This document shows positions 28,731 through 37,523 of a stretch of DNA of 37,642 bases, piece by piece (the stretch's first letter is position 1; each line of letters begins with the position of its first letter). Made by a program: the position numbers and the translations under genes. A model generated the notes under the pieces. The model ran no database searches, was not told the DNA's origin, and saw only the letters and a list, made by a program, of their open reading frames with translations. The DNA is from Clostridium beijerinckii HUN142 (GTDB lineage: Bacteria > Bacillota > Clostridia > Clostridiales > Clostridiaceae), in NCBI RefSeq assembly GCF_000621745.1, contig NZ_JHXK01000040.1:1-37642 (forward strand). Direction: 5' to 3'.

Positions 28731-30458
28731 ATGATATACTACTATGACAATTTAGAATTTGAACAAGAAAGACAATTTGACTTATATGTTTTGAGAAAAT
28801 ACTTAGCGAAATATTACGGTCTTGATAAAGCTTTAGCACTTATAAAAACTAACTCAAGGAATATAGATGGATTAGCAAAAGCACTTGGAAAAAAAGATAT
28901 TGGATTCTTTTGTTTATACTTTTTAAGGGAATTATTTGTTCCTTCAAGTGAAAATTCAAGTAGAGCATTAGCAAAAGTTCATTATGATGTTTTTGAAGAA
29001 TTAAATAAAATGTTTGTAACTGAAAAAGATTCAAGACACAAAGAAGAATTTATATTACCTAGAGGAACAGGAAAATCTACAATAATTAATACTTCGGTTG
29101 CCTGTTATGCACATTGCTACAACATAGTTACTTATACTGTAGTTGTTGCTAAGACTGAAGATTTACAGCACCAATTTATAGCAGAGGTTAGAAAATGCTT
29201 AGAATTTAAAAAGGTAAAAGAATGTTTTGGAAATCTTATTAATACTAAAAAAAGAGTTGTTAATAAGGAAGAATTGGAGTTAGACAATGATACAAAAGTT
29301 CAAAGTTTTACTTGGAATGGTCAAATTCGTGGTACTAAATACAATTCTAAACGTCCTAATATAATTATATGTGATGATATCTTAAAAATGGACGATATAT
29401 TGAATGATAATGCCAAAGAAAAGTGTGTAACAAAATATTACACCGAAATATTACCTGCTGGAGATAAGGCAAGAGTATTGAATGGTGAAAAACAAGGTAT
29501 TGATACAAAATTTATAGTTATTGGAACACCACTTGCAAGTGATGATTTTATTAATACTATAAGAGAAGATTCAAGCTTTGAAGTATTTCATAGATCAGTA
29601 TGTCAATTTGATGTAGATGATTATTTCAATAAGAATGAATACTGGTTAAAGTATCGAGAAATCTTATTTAATAATAAAAATAAAGATAGATTAAAAGATG
29701 CTGAAAATTATTACTATACACATATAAATGAAATGAAATTTCCTACATTGTGGGAAGGTAAATATATTCCTTTTGAATTAGCAAATGACTATTTTACCAA
29801 ACGTTTAGCTTTTATGCAAGAACTTATGTGTGATTGTCAAAATGTTGGTGATATCTGGATTACTTATCAAGATAAGATTAGTCCAAAAGAAATGAAAGAT
29901 ATAAGATTTGAGAAAACCGTACTTACTATTGACCAAGGAGCAAGTAAAACAAGTCGTTCTGACTTTACTGCTTTCACAGTCTTAGGAAAAAGTAACGGTT
30001 TTTATTATGTTCGTGAAGGAAAATTAAAGAAATTCGATTCTAAGACAGAATTCGATTTATACATATCTGAAATAGTAAATCTATTAAAAGCATGGAAAGA
30101 TATAACTCATGTTTTCCTAGAAAAGAATGTTTACAAGGGGATAGATGCTACTAGACTTGAGGAACGTATAAGGGAAGATAGTGAATTAAGAAGTAGAAGA
30201 ATTAAGGTTGAAACTCCATACTCTACTCAAAATAAGGAACAAAGAATATCAACTATTACTGACAAGATTAATAGTGGTCAAATTAAATTCAATGAATTAA
30301 ACGATGATTACAACAAACAAGTATTCTCATATAGAGGGGAAAAATTCACACCACATGATGATGCTATAGATAGTTTGGAAATGGCTGTAAATAATATTGA
30401 CCAGATTCAAACACGAACAGTTTTACACATAGGCTCATTAAATGACCTATACATATAG
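28731..30458 (+). CDS. Terminase large subunit
   Basis: The 575-residue packaging motor has AAAGG upstream of the ATG. The ATPase domain has Walker A ILPRGTGKST (about 108-117) and Walker B NIIICDDIL (about 209-217). The RNase-H-like nuclease domain has VLTIDQGASKTSRSDFTAF (first Asp near 401), VFLEKNVYKG, and the last acidic pair in PHDDAIDSLEMAV near 542. It cuts concatemeric DNA and pumps it into the prohead through the portal encoded next. The small subunit is 1.4 kb upstream, across a recombinase gene. Confidence 0.9.
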   Translation: MIYYYDNLEFEQERQFDLYVLRKYLAKYYGLDKALALIKTNSRNIDGLAKALGKKDIGFFCLYFLRELFVPSSENSSRALAKVHYDVFEELNKMFVTEKDSRHKEEFILPRGTGKSTIINTSVACYAHCYNIVTYTVVVAKTEDLQHQFIAEVRKCLEFKKVKECFGNLINTKKRVVNKEELELDNDTKVQSFTWNGQIRGTKYNSKRPNIIICDDILKMDDILNDNAKEKCVTKYYTEILPAGDKARVLNGEKQGIDTKFIVIGTPLASDDFINTIREDSSFEVFHRSVCQFDVDDYFNKNEYWLKYREILFNNKNKDRLKDAENYYYTHINEMKFPTLWEGKYIPFELANDYFTKRLAFMQELMCDCQNVGDIWITYQDKISPKEMKDIRFEKTVLTIDQGASKTSRSDFTAFTVLGKSNGFYYVREGKLKKFDSKTEFDLYISEIVNLLKAWKDITHVFLEKNVYKGIDATRLEERIREDSELRSRRIKVETPYSTQNKEQRISTITDKINSGQIKFNELNDDYNKQVFSYRGEKFTPHDDAIDSLEMAVNNIDQIQTRTVLHIGSLNDLYI

Positions 30459-30472
30459 AAAGGAGGATTAAC

Positions 30473-31900
30473 ATGGATTTAGATTTAAATTTATTACAGA
30501 AATGTTATAACGATTGGGATAAAAAATTAGAACATTATGACCATATTAATAGATATTATTATGGAAATACTGATTCAATTATTAACTTTAGCCCTAAAAT
30601 GGGAAGAAGTAATATTAGAATAAAGACAAACTATGTTCAAAAGCTAGTTGATGAAGAATCTCAATATAGTTTTAATAATAAAATTACATACGCTCCACAA
30701 GATGGTAATTCTCAAGCTATTAAAGATATTAAATATGTACTTTCAAATAATAAAGCTGACCATGATATAAATTTGGGCAGAGAATTAATTTGTTTTGGAA
30801 TTGCTTTTGAAATTAATTATATAAAGCCAGATGGAAGTTTCTATAATAGAAGAGTTAGTCCATTAAATGGATATATGTACTTCGATGAAAATGACGAACC
30901 AATTTATTTTCTACATATATATAAGAAGCAATTAGACCCTAATAATTATATAGATGTATATACCAAAGATGAAATATATCATTTTAATTATGAATTTAAA
31001 CCAATTGGAGAACCGACACCTCATTATTTTGGAATAGTTCCTGTTGGTTGTGGAATAATTGGTGGGAAAGTTCTTAATACAGATAAAGGTTATGTTGAAG
31101 GAGATAAAACTATATATAGAATTATTAAAACACTTCAAGATGCCTATGAAACAAATCTAGGAGATTCATCTAGTGAAATATCTGATTTTAGAAACGCTAT
31201 TTTAAAAATGTATGGAGTAGATTTGGAGGACGTTAGAGACGACAAGGGAAATGTAATTCTTGGAGCAAATGGAAAACCTTTAAAGAAACCTCCAGTAATA
31301 AGAGATAATTCAATTCTATATTTTGGAAATAAAACTGAGACAGATGCAGAATGGCTTATTAAAAATATCAATGATACTTTTGTTAAAAATACTCGTGATG
31401 ATATAAAAGAGGAGATATATACATTAACTTCACATATTGATAATAATGAAAAGATGCAGAGTAATTTAAGTGGGATTGCTCTAAGATCAAGATTATTTTC
31501 ATTGGAAGGACGTTGCAAAGACAATGAAAAAGCGATGGAGAATATTATAAAAACACGTTTAAAATGTATTTGCAAGTATCTTTTCTTAACAAAATCTAAA
31601 GCATATGATGCAAAATTAATAGATATTATATTCACACCTTGTATTCCAGTTGATGAAAGTAGTGTTGCTGATATGATTAGTAAGATTCCTCAAGATGTTG
31701 TTTCTAATTATACTAAACGAACATGGCTACCTAGAATTGATAATGCAGATGTAGAACAAGAGAGAATTGATGAAGAAAAGAAATCTGAAATTCCTGATAT
31801 GGGATTAGATAATATTGATACTACTAATTCTAAAGATATGAGTAAAATGAATAACAACAATAACTGTAATAATAGTAAATGTACAGATAATTGTTGTTAA
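30473..31900 (+). CDS. Portal protein (SPP1 gp6-like)
   Basis: The protein has 475 residues; AAAGGAGG lies 9 bases before the ATG. Features of SPP1-type portals are the N-terminal YYYGNTD and NIRIKTNYVQKLVDEESQYS, LGRELICFGIAFEINYIKPD, FDENDEPIYFLHIYKK, and the long helix region with SLEGRCKDNEKAMENIIKTR. It forms the ring at one head vertex through which DNA passes. The C-terminal tail is Asn/Cys-rich (MNNNNNCNNSKCTDNCC), possibly metal-binding, which is unusual for portals. It is directly between terminase and the MuF-like gene, as expected. Confidence 0.87.
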   Translation: MDLDLNLLQKCYNDWDKKLEHYDHINRYYYGNTDSIINFSPKMGRSNIRIKTNYVQKLVDEESQYSFNNKITYAPQDGNSQAIKDIKYVLSNNKADHDINLGRELICFGIAFEINYIKPDGSFYNRRVSPLNGYMYFDENDEPIYFLHIYKKQLDPNNYIDVYTKDEIYHFNYEFKPIGEPTPHYFGIVPVGCGIIGGKVLNTDKGYVEGDKTIYRIIKTLQDAYETNLGDSSSEISDFRNAILKMYGVDLEDVRDDKGNVILGANGKPLKKPPVIRDNSILYFGNKTETDAEWLIKNINDTFVKNTRDDIKEEIYTLTSHIDNNEKMQSNLSGIALRSRLFSLEGRCKDNEKAMENIIKTRLKCICKYLFLTKSKAYDAKLIDIIFTPCIPVDESSVADMISKIPQDVVSNYTKRTWLPRIDNADVEQERIDEEKKSEIPDMGLDNIDTTNSKDMSKMNNNNNCNNSKCTDNCC

Positions 31901-31913
31901 TAGGTAATTGCTT

Positions 31914-32654
31914 ATGGATAAGAATAATTATATAGAAAAAGAAGAAGTAGATTTCATTCAATCTCTTTATGATGATGCTAATGAACAATTAAAAAACATT
32001 TATAAAGAGCAAAAGAAAAATAAAGATGATTTATTAAAATTTATTGCACTTATAATGTTAACTTATCAAATATTTAATAATGTAATGTCTTTAAGTTATT
32101 CAGATAAATCAAAATTAAATAATAGATTTATGGATATTATAACTAAAATATCAAAAGATCAATCTAATGTAGGTAAAGGTGTTATAACACTAATATTAAC
32201 TAATACTGTAAAAAAGACCAATGATTTTTACAAAGGTGATTTAAAATCAAAAGATATTGAGGATATTGTTGATAAGAAGTTCAAAGGCGAACATTTTACA
32301 AATAGGATTGTAAATAATGAAAATGAAATAGCAAAGAAATTGTATAGTCAAACTAAGAAATTTATTCAAGGTGAAATTGATGTAAATACAATTAAAAATG
32401 AAATTGATAATACATTCAATGCAGATGCTTATAATTTTAAAAGACTTACTGAAACTGAAGTAAATAGAAGTGAAAATGATACTTTTATAACTATTGCTAA
32501 AGCACAAGGAGTTAAAAAAATACAAAGGCATGAGATTTTGGACAATCATATTTGTTTAGAATGTATGTCAATAGATAATAAAATATATGATATTAATGAA
32601 GCACCAGAATTACAGCATGTAAACTGTAGGGGCTGGAATTCAATATATAAATAA
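31914..32654 (+). CDS. MuF / SPP1 gp7-like minor head protein
   Basis: The protein has 246 residues from ATG 31914; a TTG at 31908 would add two residues, and the ribosome binding site (TAGGT) is weak for both. The N-terminal half is helical. The C-terminal MuF-type domain is RLTETEVNRSENDTFITIAK, then HEILDNHICLECMSIDNKIY and LQHVNCRGWNSIY, holding the Cys-x-x-Cys and His-x-x-Cys group typical of phage head morphogenesis proteins. It is probably a minor capsid protein packaged near the portal. No toxin domain is fused at the end. Confidence 0.8.
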   Translation: MDKNNYIEKEEVDFIQSLYDDANEQLKNIYKEQKKNKDDLLKFIALIMLTYQIFNNVMSLSYSDKSKLNNRFMDIITKISKDQSNVGKGVITLILTNTVKKTNDFYKGDLKSKDIEDIVDKKFKGEHFTNRIVNNENEIAKKLYSQTKKFIQGEIDVNTIKNEIDNTFNADAYNFKRLTETEVNRSENDTFITIAKAQGVKKIQRHEILDNHICLECMSIDNKIYDINEAPELQHVNCRGWNSIYK

Positions 32655-32678
32655 AATATGTATTCGGAAGTGGTTATT

Positions 32679-32705
32679 AAAGGCTGACCTTATAGCCTTT
32701 TTATT
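32679..32705 (+). terminator. Terminator after the MuF-like gene
   Basis: AAAGGCT (32679-32685) pairs with AGCCTTT (32694-32700), followed by TTATT. Confidence 0.65.
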
Positions 32706-32779
32706 ATACAAAAAATTAAAATTTAATGTACTTGTTTGGGACACTAATGTCACTTACTTGGACGAAAGGAGTTTTTATA

Positions 32780-33400
32780 ATGATTAAATCAGAGTTAATG
32801 GAATTATTAAAAGATATGGATGACAATACTGATATTACTGAAACCATTCAAGGAATTGAGGGATTAGTCAAGACTTTTGATGCAAATTCAATTGGATTAG
32901 ACGAATTTAAAACAATACTTGAAAGTAATGAGGTAGCAAAATCGTATTATCAATCTAGCTTAGATAGTGGAATTGGTAAAGGGGTTGCTTCATTTAAAGA
33001 AAAAACTCTCCCAAAACTTATTGAAGAGGGTATTAAAGCAAAAAGCAATGAGAATAAGTCACCAGAACAGATTGCTTACGAGGAAATGAAATCTAAGTAT
33101 GAAGCTATGGAAAAACAAATTCAAATGAAAGACCTAACAAATAAATATTCTAAAGTATTAAATGAAAAAGGACTTCCATTAGAATTGGTTGATTATATAT
33201 TGGGTGATGGAAATGAAGAAGTTATTAATGGTAATATTGATAAGTTTACTAATATGTTTTCAACAACAATTGATTCAAAGGTAAATGAAAAATTAAAGAC
33301 AAATAGTTATGTCCCACCAAAGGACGGTAATGTACAAATGGTAAGTGGCGTTGAACAAGCGTTTTATGCTAAGAATCCAAGTTTAGCACCACAACAATAA
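32780..33400 (+). CDS. Capsid scaffolding protein
   Basis: I use ATG 32780 (MIKSELMELL), with AAAGGAG 9 bases upstream, giving 206 residues; the open frame upstream (from 32726) has no ribosome binding site. It is acidic and helical, with an EMKSKYEAMEKQIQMKDLTN coiled coil near 115, and a C-terminal tail ending AFYAKNPSLAPQQ, the form of DUF4355-like scaffolds. Such proteins fill the prohead and leave before packaging. It directly precedes the major capsid gene. Confidence 0.72.
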   Translation: MIKSELMELLKDMDDNTDITETIQGIEGLVKTFDANSIGLDEFKTILESNEVAKSYYQSSLDSGIGKGVASFKEKTLPKLIEEGIKAKSNENKSPEQIAYEEMKSKYEAMEKQIQMKDLTNKYSKVLNEKGLPLELVDYILGDGNEEVINGNIDKFTNMFSTTIDSKVNEKLKTNSYVPPKDGNVQMVSGVEQAFYAKNPSLAPQQ

Positions 33401-33415
33401 TTAAATATATTTTCT

Positions 33416-33470
33416 AAAAGACCGGTTTAAAGGGTGAAATGATATATCTCTTAAATTGGTCTTTTTATTA
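33416..33470 (+). terminator. Terminator / stem between scaffold and capsid genes
   Basis: AAAAGACCGGTTTAA (33416-33430) pairs with TTAAATTGGTCTTTT (33451-33465) with two G-U pairs, then TTATTATG. It may lower or separate expression, or protect the capsid mRNA. Confidence 0.7.
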
Positions 33471-33544
33471 TGTCTTTTTAAACGGTTGACTTAGACGTTA
33501 AAGAAACAAGCCTACTATATTTTACAAAAGGTGGTAATTTACAT

Positions 33545-34402
33545 ATGGCACATTTATTACAAGAAAGATATTCGAACATGGTTTTAGTAAAATTAAGAGC
33601 AAGTTTGGTAACTAAAGATAATGTTATTTTCAATAATAGTTACGAAGGATCTCCAAAAGCTGGAGCAGTTAAAATTCCAACTCGTGATGGAGAAGTAGTT
33701 GTTTCAGATTACGATAAAGCTAGTGGAATAACAGGAAACACAGGGGCTACTGGATATACTACATTAACAATTACTCAGGACAAAGCAATGAATGAAGTAA
33801 TTGATGGTTATGATGCTTCAGCAGTTCCAGATGGTATAGTAGCAGATAGATTAGATTCAGCAGGATATTCTTTAGGTTCTGTTGTAGATAAATATTCAAT
33901 TGGAATATTAGAATCTCAAGGTACTGTTTTACCAACAGTAACAGCATTAACAAAATCTACTGTATATGAACAATTCGTTGATATTGCAACAGCTTTATCA
34001 GAAGCTAATGTTCCACAAGAGGGAAGATATGCAATTGTTTCACCTGCTGTTTATGGTCTTTTATTAAAAGATACTACTAACTTTATAAGACAAGGAAATT
34101 TATCTCAAGAGTTAGTTCAAAATGGTGCGGTTGGTTCTATTGCAGGAATAACAATATATCAATCTAATAACTTAATGAAAGGTAATACTACAGTAAAAGA
34201 CGGTAAAACTGTTACTACTGAAATAATAGCTGGTCATCCAACTTTCGCAACAAGAGTTGAAGAATTTAGTGTACCAGTACATTTACAAGACCTTAACGGT
34301 TCTGGTAATTTTATTGGAGCTTCAGCAGTACAAGGAAGACTTGTATTTGATGCTAAAGTTTTAAGACCTTCAGCAATTATTATCAAGAGAGTAGAACAAT
34401 AA
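33545..34402 (+). CDS. Major capsid protein (HK97 fold)
   Basis: The protein has 285 residues with AAAGGTGG upstream. Typical features are the N-terminal MAHLLQERYSNMVLVKLR, the E-loop-like KAGAVKIPTRDGEVVVSDYD, the spine helix RLDSAGYSLGSVVDKYSIGI and VYEQFVDIATALSEANVPQE, and the A-domain stretch GRYAIVSPAVYGLLLKDTTN. Its amino acids are less Lys/Asn-biased than in its neighbours and Ala/Gly/Thr are common, as expected for a highly expressed shell protein. A gene-internal scaffold domain is absent, matching the separate scaffold gene. A very strong terminator follows. Confidence 0.85.
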   Translation: MAHLLQERYSNMVLVKLRASLVTKDNVIFNNSYEGSPKAGAVKIPTRDGEVVVSDYDKASGITGNTGATGYTTLTITQDKAMNEVIDGYDASAVPDGIVADRLDSAGYSLGSVVDKYSIGILESQGTVLPTVTALTKSTVYEQFVDIATALSEANVPQEGRYAIVSPAVYGLLLKDTTNFIRQGNLSQELVQNGAVGSIAGITIYQSNNLMKGNTTVKDGKTVTTEIIAGHPTFATRVEEFSVPVHLQDLNGSGNFIGASAVQGRLVFDAKVLRPSAIIIKRVEQ

Positions 34403-34414
34403 TTTAAATAATTT

Positions 34415-34459
34415 ATAGGGTGAGACGGGGAATTATTCCTTTTCTCACCCTATTTTTTT
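34415..34459 (+). terminator. Strong terminator after the capsid gene
   Basis: ATAGGGTGAG (34415-34424) pairs with CTCACCCTAT (34444-34453), with more pairing inside (GGAAT/ATTCC), followed by six T. Confidence 0.88.
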
Positions 34460-34481
34460 ACGAGAAAGGAGTGTCACAATA

Positions 34482-34757
34482 ATGAGTGAAGAAGAATATA
34501 TATTAATGGCTTGTTTTGCAATAAGGAGATATTTACAAAATGAAGGGTTAGATGATGCAACAATTCAAAGTTTATATCCACTTGCAGTTAAAAGATTGTC
34601 TATGCGTGTAAAAGAAATGGATACAGTAAGAATTAATGGAGTAAAGTCTTATTCTAGTGATGGTCAAGATTTTTCTTTCAATGAAAAAGACCCTTTAGAA
34701 ATAACTCCAGACATTGCTGCTTTATTGCCTAAGAAAACTAAATTCTATGCGTGGTAG
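34482..34757 (+). CDS. Head-tail connector-like protein
   Basis: The protein has 91 residues with AAAGGAG upstream. It is helical at the N-terminus (EEYILMACFAIRRYLQNEGL, then LYPLAVKRLSMRVKEMDTV), then has a Ser-rich loop and a short end IAALLPKKTKFYAW. Size, layout and the place after the major capsid gene fit an adaptor of the gp6/gp15 type that sits under the portal. There is no strong motif, so the assignment is mostly positional. Confidence 0.5.
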   Translation: MSEEEYILMACFAIRRYLQNEGLDDATIQSLYPLAVKRLSMRVKEMDTVRINGVKSYSSDGQDFSFNEKDPLEITPDIAALLPKKTKFYAW

Positions 34758-34771
34758 GAGGAAAACAAAAT

Positions 34772-35875
34772 ATGATTAGTAGAAAAGATATTATGTATCA
34801 GCACATGATAGCATTTCAAGGTGTTGATGGAAAAATAAATGATACAGATTGCAGATTTTTGTTGGCTGAAGAAAAAGATAATAACCAAAATCATTACGAC
34901 TTAAAATCCATAATTACTGACCAACAAATAATACAGGGAGACTATGTTACAATAGATGGTCAATTATTTATGATTATAGATACTAAAAGGGTAAATGAGA
35001 GTACGTATATAAAAGGAGTGTTTAGAAAAGGATTAAAAATTACATTACAATCAAATCTAAAGGATGTATACGCAGTAGTAGATAAAGTTACTGGAGTATT
35101 TTCTCAAGGTACAGAAATAACTGAAGTACACGATGAGTATAGTTTTCTTATACCTAAGTCAGTAACTAATATGACAAGTGCAACAACAAGTAATAATGCA
35201 ATCATTTATGCAGGTGGTTCCTATGATGCTATATCAATAGATGATAGTAAAGAAGGAATATTAAATATTACTGGTAGATTTAATAGTGTATATAATCCTC
35301 ATACTTATACTATTACATTAGACTCTAATACTAAAACTTTAGTTGAAACAGAAACCTATACTATTGTAGCTACTGCAACAGATAATGGGATAATAGTTGA
35401 AAAGCCAACTATTATATATAAGAGTAGTGATAAGAGTGTTGCATCTGTTGATTCAACAGGAGTAGTTACAACTACAGATATAGGAAGTGCGACAATAACT
35501 TGTACCTATAACAATGTAAGTGTAGATTTAACGATAACTGTCGAAGCAAAACCAATTGAACCAGTTGTTAGTTATACTTATGCGTTTAGTCAATCTATAA
35601 CTGCATTAAGACAATATGTGACTACTATATTAACAACAACTAAAACAGTTTCAGGAGTTGCAGACCCAACACTTTATATAGATTATAGTTTCGATTCAAA
35701 TGCACAAAGTCTTATAAATCAAGGGAAGATTGTTGTAACAAGGAAGTCAAATAGTTCTATTAGTATTAAAAATGCAAGTATATCAACTACAACGAATATT
35801 TATTTAACTGTTACAGATAATGCAAATTCAACTAAGATTTTAGAAGCACAACAAATTACACTTACAGGAATGTAG
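34772..35875 (+). CDS. Virion protein with Ig-like (BIG_2) domain
   Basis: I chose ATG 34772 (MISRKDIMYQ), since TAGGAGG sits 10 bases upstream; the frame extends back to 34751. The 367-residue product has a head-completion-like N-terminal part (about 1-110, with GDYVTIDGQLFMIIDTKRVN), a middle part, and a BIG_2-type Ig domain at about 180-260 (YKSSDKSVASVDSTGVVTTT, then GSATITCTY). A further beta-rich C-terminal domain follows (about 265-367). Ig domains decorate many phage heads and tails and may bind host surface sugars. The N-terminal half may be a head closure protein fused to the decoration. Confidence 0.6.
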   Translation: MISRKDIMYQHMIAFQGVDGKINDTDCRFLLAEEKDNNQNHYDLKSIITDQQIIQGDYVTIDGQLFMIIDTKRVNESTYIKGVFRKGLKITLQSNLKDVYAVVDKVTGVFSQGTEITEVHDEYSFLIPKSVTNMTSATTSNNAIIYAGGSYDAISIDDSKEGILNITGRFNSVYNPHTYTITLDSNTKTLVETETYTIVATATDNGIIVEKPTIIYKSSDKSVASVDSTGVVTTTDIGSATITCTYNNVSVDLTITVEAKPIEPVVSYTYAFSQSITALRQYVTTILTTTKTVSGVADPTLYIDYSFDSNAQSLINQGKIVVTRKSNSSISIKNASISTTTNIYLTVTDNANSTKILEAQQITLTGM

Positions 35876-35892
35876 AAAGGAGGAGCTTATTA

Positions 35893-36072
35893 GTGGATGA
35901 AAATATAATACAATCTATTCTTCAAAGATTAACAAAGATAGAAACGCTATTAGAAGTAGATGTAAAGCATCTAGAAGCTAGAGTATCCAAATTAGAAGGA
36001 AATGGTACTTGGTTGTGGAGAACAATAGCTGGAGTTATTATAGGAGCAATTGGAGTTTTGGGGTTTAAGTGA
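35893..36072 (+). CDS. XhlA-like membrane protein (hemolysin XhlA family)
   Basis: The protein has 59 residues with a GTG start, and AAAGGAGG ends 9 bases upstream. The sequence has the family layout: an N-terminal helix QSILQRLTKIETLLEVDVKH, coiled coil LEARVSKLEGNG, then the membrane segment WLWRTIAGVIIGAIGVLGFK. XhlA of PBSX is a membrane protein that works with the holin XhlB and an endolysin in host lysis. Here neither partner is seen within the window. The frame is short and easily missed. Confidence 0.75.
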   Translation: MDENIIQSILQRLTKIETLLEVDVKHLEARVSKLEGNGTWLWRTIAGVIIGAIGVLGFK

Positions 36073-36219
36073 ATATAAATTTATAAGAAAATAAGAATGA
36101 GTTTTTATTACCTCTATATTGCATTATTCAAAATAAAGGATTTTTAATACTTTTGTGGAAATTATAGAATATTAATGTAATTGATTAAATAATAATGCTT
36201 TACTGGGGGATAAATATTT

Positions 36220-37356
36220 ATGAATATAAAAGATATTATAGGTGATAAGAAAAAAATAATACTATTAAGCATAGGAATTCTATGTTTGCTAGGTATTGGT
36301 GCTTATGGAACTACTTCTACTTATAAAAATTATCAAGAAGCACAAAGTCAACAAGCAAAAGAACAACATAAAAGCCAACAAATAGAACAAGCAAAAGAAA
36401 AAGTTAAAAAGGTAGTAGATGATAAAACGTCAGGTATGAAATGTGAAGCAAAATATGATTTGAAAAATTCATCAGATAATACTTTAACAATTACTGTTAC
36501 TTTTGATGATAATAAAAGTACAACAATTAATTGTGACTTTAAGATAACAGATGAATCTATAGATTTTAATGACAAGAACTTATTTGATAACGCTTTAGAT
36601 AAGTTTGTAAGTCAGCAAAAAGAAGCTGAAATAAGACATACAATTATATATGATTATCAAGATATATTGTATGGAATGAGAGGGAAATCATCAGAATGGG
36701 ATAGTGTGAAGTTCTCAAAAAATGAAAATGATTATATTGTTCAAGAAACTTCCGATAGATTTTATGGTGGGGTAAAAGCATATTTAGTTGCTATAGATAG
36801 TCAATGGATTAGAAATAATGGTAGTAGTGAATGGAAACATATTTGTCTACACATGGAATACGATTCTAATAATAAATTGATAGATGCGAAGTATGGTGAC
36901 TATAATAAAATTGATCCAGATAAAGATATAAAAAATGGTGTAAAGGCTGAAAATGTAGATATAAATGCAAATACAAATCAGGATATGATAAATATGAAAT
37001 CAGAATTAGAAAAGGGAATTGATTTTAATAATAAAAAGAAGACCTATAAAGATTATAATGATGAACTTGAACGTCTAGAAGGCTTAACACAAAGTCTTAT
37101 AGGTATGGATAAAAGTAATGTGAATATATGTTATGAAACCTACAATAAATATATAAACAATTTATGGGATAATATAAAAAATAAATTACCCCAAGATCAA
37201 TATAATAAGTTACTTGCAGAACAGAAACAATGGATAGATAAGAAAATTAATAAATATCCTACCTGTGATTCTGCTCATAGTTCTTTCGATGATAAATATG
37301 GAGCAATAGAAATGACAGACAAAAGAATAGGTGAACTGCTTAAATATTTAAAGTAA
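36220..37356 (+). CDS. Membrane-anchored protein with LprI-like C-terminal domain
   Basis: The protein has 378 residues with GGGGGA upstream. Residues 9-30 are a membrane anchor after a basic start (KKKIILLSIGILCLLGIGAY). A Gln/Lys-rich linker follows (about 35-65), then a beta-rich extracellular part (about 70-235). The C-terminal ~110 residues are helical with YNKYINNLWDNIKNKLPQDQ, then LAEQKQWIDKKINK, resembling the LprI/DUF1311 lysozyme-inhibitor domain. If so, it may protect the cell wall from lysozyme or from the phage's own lysin, or block superinfection. This is a moderately sure domain call and an inferred role. A terminator follows. Confidence 0.5.
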   Translation: MNIKDIIGDKKKIILLSIGILCLLGIGAYGTTSTYKNYQEAQSQQAKEQHKSQQIEQAKEKVKKVVDDKTSGMKCEAKYDLKNSSDNTLTITVTFDDNKSTTINCDFKITDESIDFNDKNLFDNALDKFVSQQKEAEIRHTIIYDYQDILYGMRGKSSEWDSVKFSKNENDYIVQETSDRFYGGVKAYLVAIDSQWIRNNGSSEWKHICLHMEYDSNNKLIDAKYGDYNKIDPDKDIKNGVKAENVDINANTNQDMINMKSELEKGIDFNNKKKTYKDYNDELERLEGLTQSLIGMDKSNVNICYETYNKYINNLWDNIKNKLPQDQYNKLLAEQKQWIDKKINKYPTCDSAHSSFDDKYGAIEMTDKRIGELLKYLK

Positions 37357-37360
37357 ATAT

Positions 37361-37403
37361 AATAAGATGGGAGTATAGGAATATATTCTTGTCTTATTTT
37401 TTT
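37361..37403 (+). terminator. Terminator after the LprI-like gene
   Basis: AATAAGATGGGA (37361-37372) pairs with TTCTTGTCTTATT (37386-37398) with three G-U pairs, followed by five T. Confidence 0.7.
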
Positions 37404-37523
37404 GATTTAATGGTTGAAATTCCAATTCCATACATATATAATATACTAAATTAGATATAGGAATGGAACGATATCACTTTCATATTAACGGATTCTTTCT
37501 AAATGACATTAAATCATGCTTGA

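Noticed and set aside
31144..31635. 163-codon reverse-strand frame within the portal gene
   Set aside because: It is wholly antisense to a well-supported portal gene, lacks a ribosome binding site, and has the Ser/Phe/Leu-rich look of shadow frames.
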